DNA of 50,213 nucleotides from Peptostreptococcaceae bacterium (lineage in GTDB: Bacteria > Bacillota > Clostridia > Peptostreptococcales > Peptostreptococcaceae), in NCBI GenBank assembly GCA_025210335.1, contig JAOARY010000040.1:1-50213 (forward strand). The letters run 5' to 3'. Of the stretch, positions 46,471-50,213 are shown in pieces. The notes beneath the pieces were generated by a model. It was not told the DNA's origin. It saw only the letters and a list, made by a program, of their open reading frames with translations, and made no database searches. How positions within the stretch are numbered: position 1 is the first letter of the stretch; the number at the start of each line of letters is the position of its first letter. The position numbers and the translations under genes were made by a program.

Positions 46471-48282
46471 ATGAACGTAAGTCATAAATATTCAAGCGAA
46501 TCAATGTGTATAAATAATGGCAATGAATCTACATTTGGACTTAGCTGTGATTTATCTCGAGAAGAAAAAGTATCATTTGATGGAAAATTAAAAAAACCTC
46601 TTTTATTTAGAGATTCCATGCTTATGTTAAGAGATATTGTAACCTTAGATATGAGAGTTGAAAAGAAAGATAGAACGCAGTTTTTTAATTGGTTAGAAAA
46701 TCATATTGAAGAAAAAGCAAAAGCAAAAGAAGAACAAATGGAGTTTGTACGTGGAAATATAAATAAAGAACAAGAAGTGCAAATAAATAAATTAAATCAA
46801 AAACTAAAAGAAATTAAAATACTATCTAAAAAGAAAAATACATTAGAAAAAGAAATAAATAAAACCGATATATGGAAAGATTATTATAAAATAGAAAAAG
46901 ACTTTTGGAATTTTATATATAAAAGAGATATTGATTTATGGATGGTATTAGACCCTGTAATAACAGTTCATCCAGATATGGTTTCATTTGAAGCATTTTC
47001 ACTAGATGAATCTTGTTATGGCTGTCTATCTGTTAATATAGACGAATTTGAACTTTTAAAAAAACCTAAACTAGGAACTACAAATATTGATTTTTCAGCA
47101 AAATTAGCAACTGAAATGAAACGATTTAGAACCTACAATGATGTTAGATTAAATGTATCACAGGAAGGTTTTAGCGTGGATTCAAATATAATGCCTTCTT
47201 ACTTAGAAAAGAAAATAGATCTTCCTGAAACTTGGATTCAAGGCTTTAATCAAGTTTCTTGTGCTTCTTTTTTAGATGGATTAGAAATAGAATTATCAAA
47301 TGTAGATATTTATGATCTTTGTTCTTTTTTGAGAAAAAACAAAGCCAAAAAAAGTCCTAGATATATGAAATGGATATTAGAACCACAAAAATATATAAAA
47401 ATAGTATTAGAACCATTTGGAAAAGAATTAATTTTAAAAACTAAATACAATGGAAAGAAAAAGCGAGAAGAAAAAATTTGGGGAAGAAGAAGATGGCTTG
47501 TATTAGATAAATTAATTCCACTTGCTAAATCATTTAAAATAAAATTACTTGGATTTTCTATGCCTCAATTTATCGTTTGTGATTTAGGAAATATGAAGAT
47601 GACAATAGGTTTTTCATCTTGGTCTTCAAATGATTGGGTAAAAGGAACTGCTTTTAATATAATGAGTGGCTTCATAGGCGATGGCTGCTATAAAGAGGTT
47701 TATGAATTACTAAAAGACAAAAGATTTATGAATGTTGATGATATTTATAAAAATTTAAATACTTATTCAAAAGAAGATATTAATGCAGGTATTGGTTTAC
47801 TGTTCAAAAAAGGTGAAGCTTATTTTGACATAGTCAAAAATCTAATTCGATTTAGAAAATTATGTAGTTTTGATATTGATAAAAAATTATACGAGACTAC
47901 AAATTTAGAATTAAATGTAAAAAAACATTTAGATATTGGTATGAACGATTTTTCTCTAATTCAAAATGAAAATAATGAAATAGAATTTAAAAATAAATTT
48001 AAATATAAAAATCCACATTATAAAAGTTATAACTATAGAGATACAGATGATTACAACAAAGAATTTATATTAAAGGAAAGCAAAATAAAAATAGATGGTG
48101 ATGGACAAATAATTGATATAGATTGCAAATGCAATCATTTTTACAAAAGCAAAAAAAATATATCAGACCCTTGTGAACATGTTCTTTCTTTATACCTTAT
48201 GTCCTCTAAATTTTTAAAACTCGATTATGAAATAAATAAAGAATATAAAATCAATGATATTATGGAGATGTTATTATGTTAG
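46471..48282 (+). CDS. Retron-associated SWIM zinc-finger protein
   Basis: A 603-aa protein, second gene of the operon. A charged coiled-coil lies at about 75-145 (EEKAKAKEEQMEFVRGN onward). A central region with WMVLDPVITVHPDM and GRRRWLVLDKLIPLAKSFKI follows, then a possible winged-helix segment near 410-460 (VYELLKDKRFMNVDDIYKNLN). The C-terminal SWIM finger has ligands Cys552, Cys554, Cys568 and His570 (CxC-x13-CxH). SWIM fingers bind DNA or protein. The combination of winged helix and SWIM fits the accessory protein I recall from type XIII retrons. GGAGG overlaps the end of the upstream gene, and the 3' end overlaps the RT start by 7 bp, so the three genes are translationally coupled. 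Confidence 0.82.
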   Translation: MNVSHKYSSESMCINNGNESTFGLSCDLSREEKVSFDGKLKKPLLFRDSMLMLRDIVTLDMRVEKKDRTQFFNWLENHIEEKAKAKEEQMEFVRGNINKEQEVQINKLNQKLKEIKILSKKKNTLEKEINKTDIWKDYYKIEKDFWNFIYKRDIDLWMVLDPVITVHPDMVSFEAFSLDESCYGCLSVNIDEFELLKKPKLGTTNIDFSAKLATEMKRFRTYNDVRLNVSQEGFSVDSNIMPSYLEKKIDLPETWIQGFNQVSCASFLDGLEIELSNVDIYDLCSFLRKNKAKKSPRYMKWILEPQKYIKIVLEPFGKELILKTKYNGKKKREEKIWGRRRWLVLDKLIPLAKSFKIKLLGFSMPQFIVCDLGNMKMTIGFSSWSSNDWVKGTAFNIMSGFIGDGCYKEVYELLKDKRFMNVDDIYKNLNTYSKEDINAGIGLLFKKGEAYFDIVKNLIRFRKLCSFDIDKKLYETTNLELNVKKHLDIGMNDFSLIQNENNEIEFKNKFKYKNPHYKSYNYRDTDDYNKEFILKESKIKIDGDGQIIDIDCKCNHFYKSKKNISDPCEHVLSLYLMSSKFLKLDYEINKEYKINDIMEMLLC

Positions 48283-49754
48283 AAAATAATAGAGCAAATT
48301 ATAGAGATATGACTAAATCTATGGGGAAAAAAGAATTTACATTATTAAAAATGCAAGAATATGGATTTTGGCCAAAAGATCTTCCAACACCATTTGAAAA
48401 ACAAGAAAATGAATCAAAAGAAGATTATAAAAAAAGAAAAGCATTATTAAAAGAATACGAAAACATAATTTCTGATATGAGTACTTTGTATTCCCAAAAA
48501 AGCGAAATTGATTGTAAATTAAATGAATTAAAAACACAATATAATAAAACTTTTGATAGCGAGCAAATAAGAAGAGAAATAGCACGACATATAATGGAAG
48601 AATCCATCGAAAGAAGACGTATAAAAAAGGAAGAAAAAGAATTAGAAAAAAAGAAAGTATATGAAGCTTATCAAAAAAGAAAAAAAGAAAATATAATATT
48701 TATAGGTCGTAATTATTCAGCTTCTTTAAAGTATAAGGAATATAATGAAGAAAGATTAAATAAATTTGATCTACCAGTGATAAAAAATGATAAGGACTTA
48801 GCAAATTTTTTAGATATAGAATATAAAACCCTTAGATTCTTAACTTATCATAGAGATGTTTTAAACATCGATAACTATAATAGATATAAAATAGCTAAGA
48901 AAAAAGGTGGATTTAGACAAATTGCAGCACCAAAAACTAAATTAAAAAAAGCTCAAAGAAAAATACTCGATGATATTTTAGTTAAAATTCCAGTATCTAA
49001 ATCTGCCAATGGATTTTTAAAAAATACTTCAGTTTTAACTGGTGCAAATACACATTTTACAAAAACTCAACTTCTTATAAATATGGATATTAAAGATTTT
49101 TTTCCTACAATCAACTTTAAACGAGTTCTTGGTATGTTTAAATCCTTTGGTTATTCTCCTTATATATCTTCATTACTAGCTATATTATGCACTTATTGCG
49201 AACGAACAGAAATGAAAATCAAAGATGAAATTAAATATATAAGAACCTCTAATCGAATATTACCTCAGGGTGCTCCATCGAGTCCTATGATTACAAATAT
49301 AATATGTAATAATTTAGATAGACGATTAGAAGGTTTATCTAAAAAATATGAATTTAACTATAGTCGTTATGCAGATGATTTAAGTTTTAGTTTAAATAAT
49401 AAACTTGATGAAAATAATTCTTTAATTTTAGAATTTTATAAATATATTAATAAAGTTATAAATGAAGAAGGATTTGAGGTAAACGTAAATAAAACAAGAT
49501 TTTTAAGACAAAATAATAGTCAATCTATAACGGGTATAATAATAAATAACGAAGAATTAGGTGTATCAAAAAAATGGCTAAAAATATTAAGAGCCACTAT
49601 ATATAATACAAAAAAATCTAAAAATAATAATGAAAAAATTTCTTTAGATAAAATTCAAGAAATAAAAGGAAAAATCGCATGGTTAAATATGGTTAATAAA
49701 GATAGATATAAAACTATAATTGATGATGCTAAAGAACTAATTAAAGATCTTTAA
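48276..49754 (+). CDS. Retron-type reverse transcriptase with helical N-terminal extension
   Basis: A 492-aa reverse transcriptase. Palm motifs: INMDIKDFFPTINF (RT1-2 catalytic Asp271 region), LPQGAPSSP (329-337) and YADDLSF (365-371, catalytic DD). Retron-specific landmarks are present: GANTH (256-260) at the NAxxH position and SITG (417-420) at the VTG position, which recognises the msr RNA. The RT core starts near residue 166 (LPVIKNDKDLANFLDI). The preceding ~165 residues are mostly charged helix/coiled-coil (about 45-140) and are not part of the usual short retron RT. No maturase or endonuclease domain follows, against a group II intron. Its ncRNA lies directly downstream. Confidence 0.92.
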   Translation: MLENNRANYRDMTKSMGKKEFTLLKMQEYGFWPKDLPTPFEKQENESKEDYKKRKALLKEYENIISDMSTLYSQKSEIDCKLNELKTQYNKTFDSEQIRREIARHIMEESIERRRIKKEEKELEKKKVYEAYQKRKKENIIFIGRNYSASLKYKEYNEERLNKFDLPVIKNDKDLANFLDIEYKTLRFLTYHRDVLNIDNYNRYKIAKKKGGFRQIAAPKTKLKKAQRKILDDILVKIPVSKSANGFLKNTSVLTGANTHFTKTQLLINMDIKDFFPTINFKRVLGMFKSFGYSPYISSLLAILCTYCERTEMKIKDEIKYIRTSNRILPQGAPSSPMITNIICNNLDRRLEGLSKKYEFNYSRYADDLSFSLNNKLDENNSLILEFYKYINKVINEEGFEVNVNKTRFLRQNNSQSITGIIINNEELGVSKKWLKILRATIYNTKKSKNNNEKISLDKIQEIKGKIAWLNMVNKDRYKTIIDDAKELIKDL

Positions 49755-49816
49755 TATTGTAAAACTTGATTATATTATTTTTTAATGTTATTATATATTT
49801 ATAAAAATGAATATTG

Positions 49817-50013
49817 AAATGATTTCTTGGTCTTTATGCTTTGGTGTTTCGCCAAGGTTGAAATTTACATTACAAACATCATCAAGCAATGCGCAAATCA
49901 TGGAATACCCACTAATGTAGAATATAAAAGGGATCCTACGGTTTATTCTACATTAGTAGGATTCCATTGAAGTGTCATTACTAGATATTAGAATCGTTAG
50001 CAAGAAATCATTT
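49817..50013 (+). ncRNA. Predicted retron msr-msd RNA, located downstream of the RT gene
   Basis: The ends are perfect 13-nt inverted repeats: a1 AAATGATTTCTTG (49817-49829) and a2 CAAGAAATCATTT (50001-50013). Just inside a1 is a G (49829/49830) suited to be the branching guanosine. An 8-bp msr hairpin follows: CTTTGGTG (49839-49846) with CGCCAAGG (49850-49857) and a TTT loop, much like the GTTTCG loop in the Ec86 msr. The msd part has a long hairpin. TGGAAT/ATTCCA (49901-49906 with 49961-49966), a small bulge, then a perfect 14-bp stem (49911-49924 with 49944-49957) close a 19-nt loop containing GGATCC. Same strand as the RT. Retron RNAs usually precede the RT, so the 3' position is unusual. 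Confidence 0.82.
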
Positions 50014-50018
50014 AAAAA

Positions 50019-50049
50019 AAGACTATCTTAAAAATTTTAAGATAGTCTT
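50019..50049 (+). terminator. Terminator of the retron operon / ncRNA
   Basis: Perfect 15-bp arms (50019-50033 with 50035-50049) start 5 bp after the a2 repeat and are followed by a T-rich tract. They close the cassette before the IS end. Confidence 0.88.
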
Positions 50050-50075
50050 CTTGTTTTATATAGCTTTTATTATTT

Positions 50076-50213
50076 GGTTCTTTGTCAAATGGTGTTGGTG
50101 AAGAATTTTAGCAAGAAAATAATGTAATCTTTTAAGGTAGTATGAAAATGAAAAAACTCATTTTTATGCTACCTTTATTTTGTTAATAGATGAAATATCC
50201 ATATTTATAAAAA
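50076..50213 (+). mobile_element. Right terminal fragment of the same ISL3-like insertion sequence
   Basis: Exact inverted copy of 3-140. It starts GGTTCTTTGTCAAATGGTGT and runs off the window end. It contains an imperfect 18-bp hairpin (50135-50152 with 50159-50176, 16 pairs). Because the same end of the IS is seen on both sides, the two copies lie in opposite orientation. No transposase sequence and no target duplication can be checked here. Confidence 0.6.

Larger units (their letters stand above)
49755..50075. other. Intergenic region downstream of the RT gene
   Basis: No protein gene. A 62-bp A/T-rich spacer leads to the retron RNA (49817-50013), its terminator (50019-50049) and 26 bp before the IS end. 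Confidence 0.7.

Noticed and set aside
48276..49754. RT as part of a group II intron or diversity-generating retroelement
   Set aside because: No maturase/endonuclease domain, intron RNA, template repeat or variable target gene is seen; NAxxH-like and VTG-like motifs and the a1/a2 RNA favour a retron.

Overview
The window is very A+T-rich. It has strong AGGAGG-type ribosome binding sites, many TTG starts, compact operons and U-tailed hairpin terminators. Gene content points to an anaerobic, peptide- and amino-acid-fermenting low-GC Firmicute (Clostridia/Tissierellia-like): an oligopeptide ABC transporter, a POT peptide carrier, cytosolic peptidases, an amino-acid permease under sigma-54 control and an [FeFe]-hydrogenase. 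The species cannot be named from the sequence alone. Both window ends are the same 138-bp sequence in inverted orientation. It starts with an ISL3-like terminal repeat, so the window is probably a contig broken at two copies of one insertion sequence.

Layout. 234-6098 (-): an oppA-B-C-D-F oligopeptide transporter; its binding protein OppA appears circularly permuted (C-terminal lobe first, N-terminal lobe second). 6497-6865 (+): a DUF3899-type membrane protein. 6948-13839: a peptide/amino-acid catabolic unit in which a sigma-54 activator is flanked by an S9+M20 peptidase operon (-) and an APC permease (+), each with a clear -24/-12 promoter. 14068-20751: a D,D-carboxypeptidase, a YihY-YeiH-RtcB run, a YkpA-type ABC-F protein and a small acidic protein. 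20774-27965: a four-gene operon (KAS III-like synthase, SDR/epimerase, MBL hydrolase, adenylate-forming enzyme) divergent from a one-module NRPS (C-A-T, code close to asparagine), a probable small acyl/amino-acid metabolite locus.

28156-39081: a helical-repeat protein, a bPH-type membrane protein, an AlkD-like protein, a POT transporter, a SanA/YdcF protein, an NAD(P)HX dehydratase, an 81-aa protein, an AraC regulator with an SDR, and a large secreted glycosidase-like protein. 39293-42834 (-): an [FeFe]-hydrogenase with a NuoF-C-terminal/GltD-like flavoprotein partner behind a strong sigma-A promoter.

43531-50049 (+) holds the most notable system, a retron-like cassette: a 948-aa HEAT/ARM-type helical protein, a 603-aa SWIM zinc-finger protein, and a 492-aa retron reverse transcriptase with a long helical N-terminal extension. 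About 60 bp downstream of the RT gene lies a structured 197-nt element with the hallmarks of a retron msr-msd RNA: perfect 13-nt a1/a2 repeats, an 8-bp msr hairpin with a UUU loop, and a long msd hairpin. The unit is closed by its own terminator, 26 bp before the right-hand IS end. The protein set resembles what I recall as type XIII retrons; the 3' position of the RNA is unusual.
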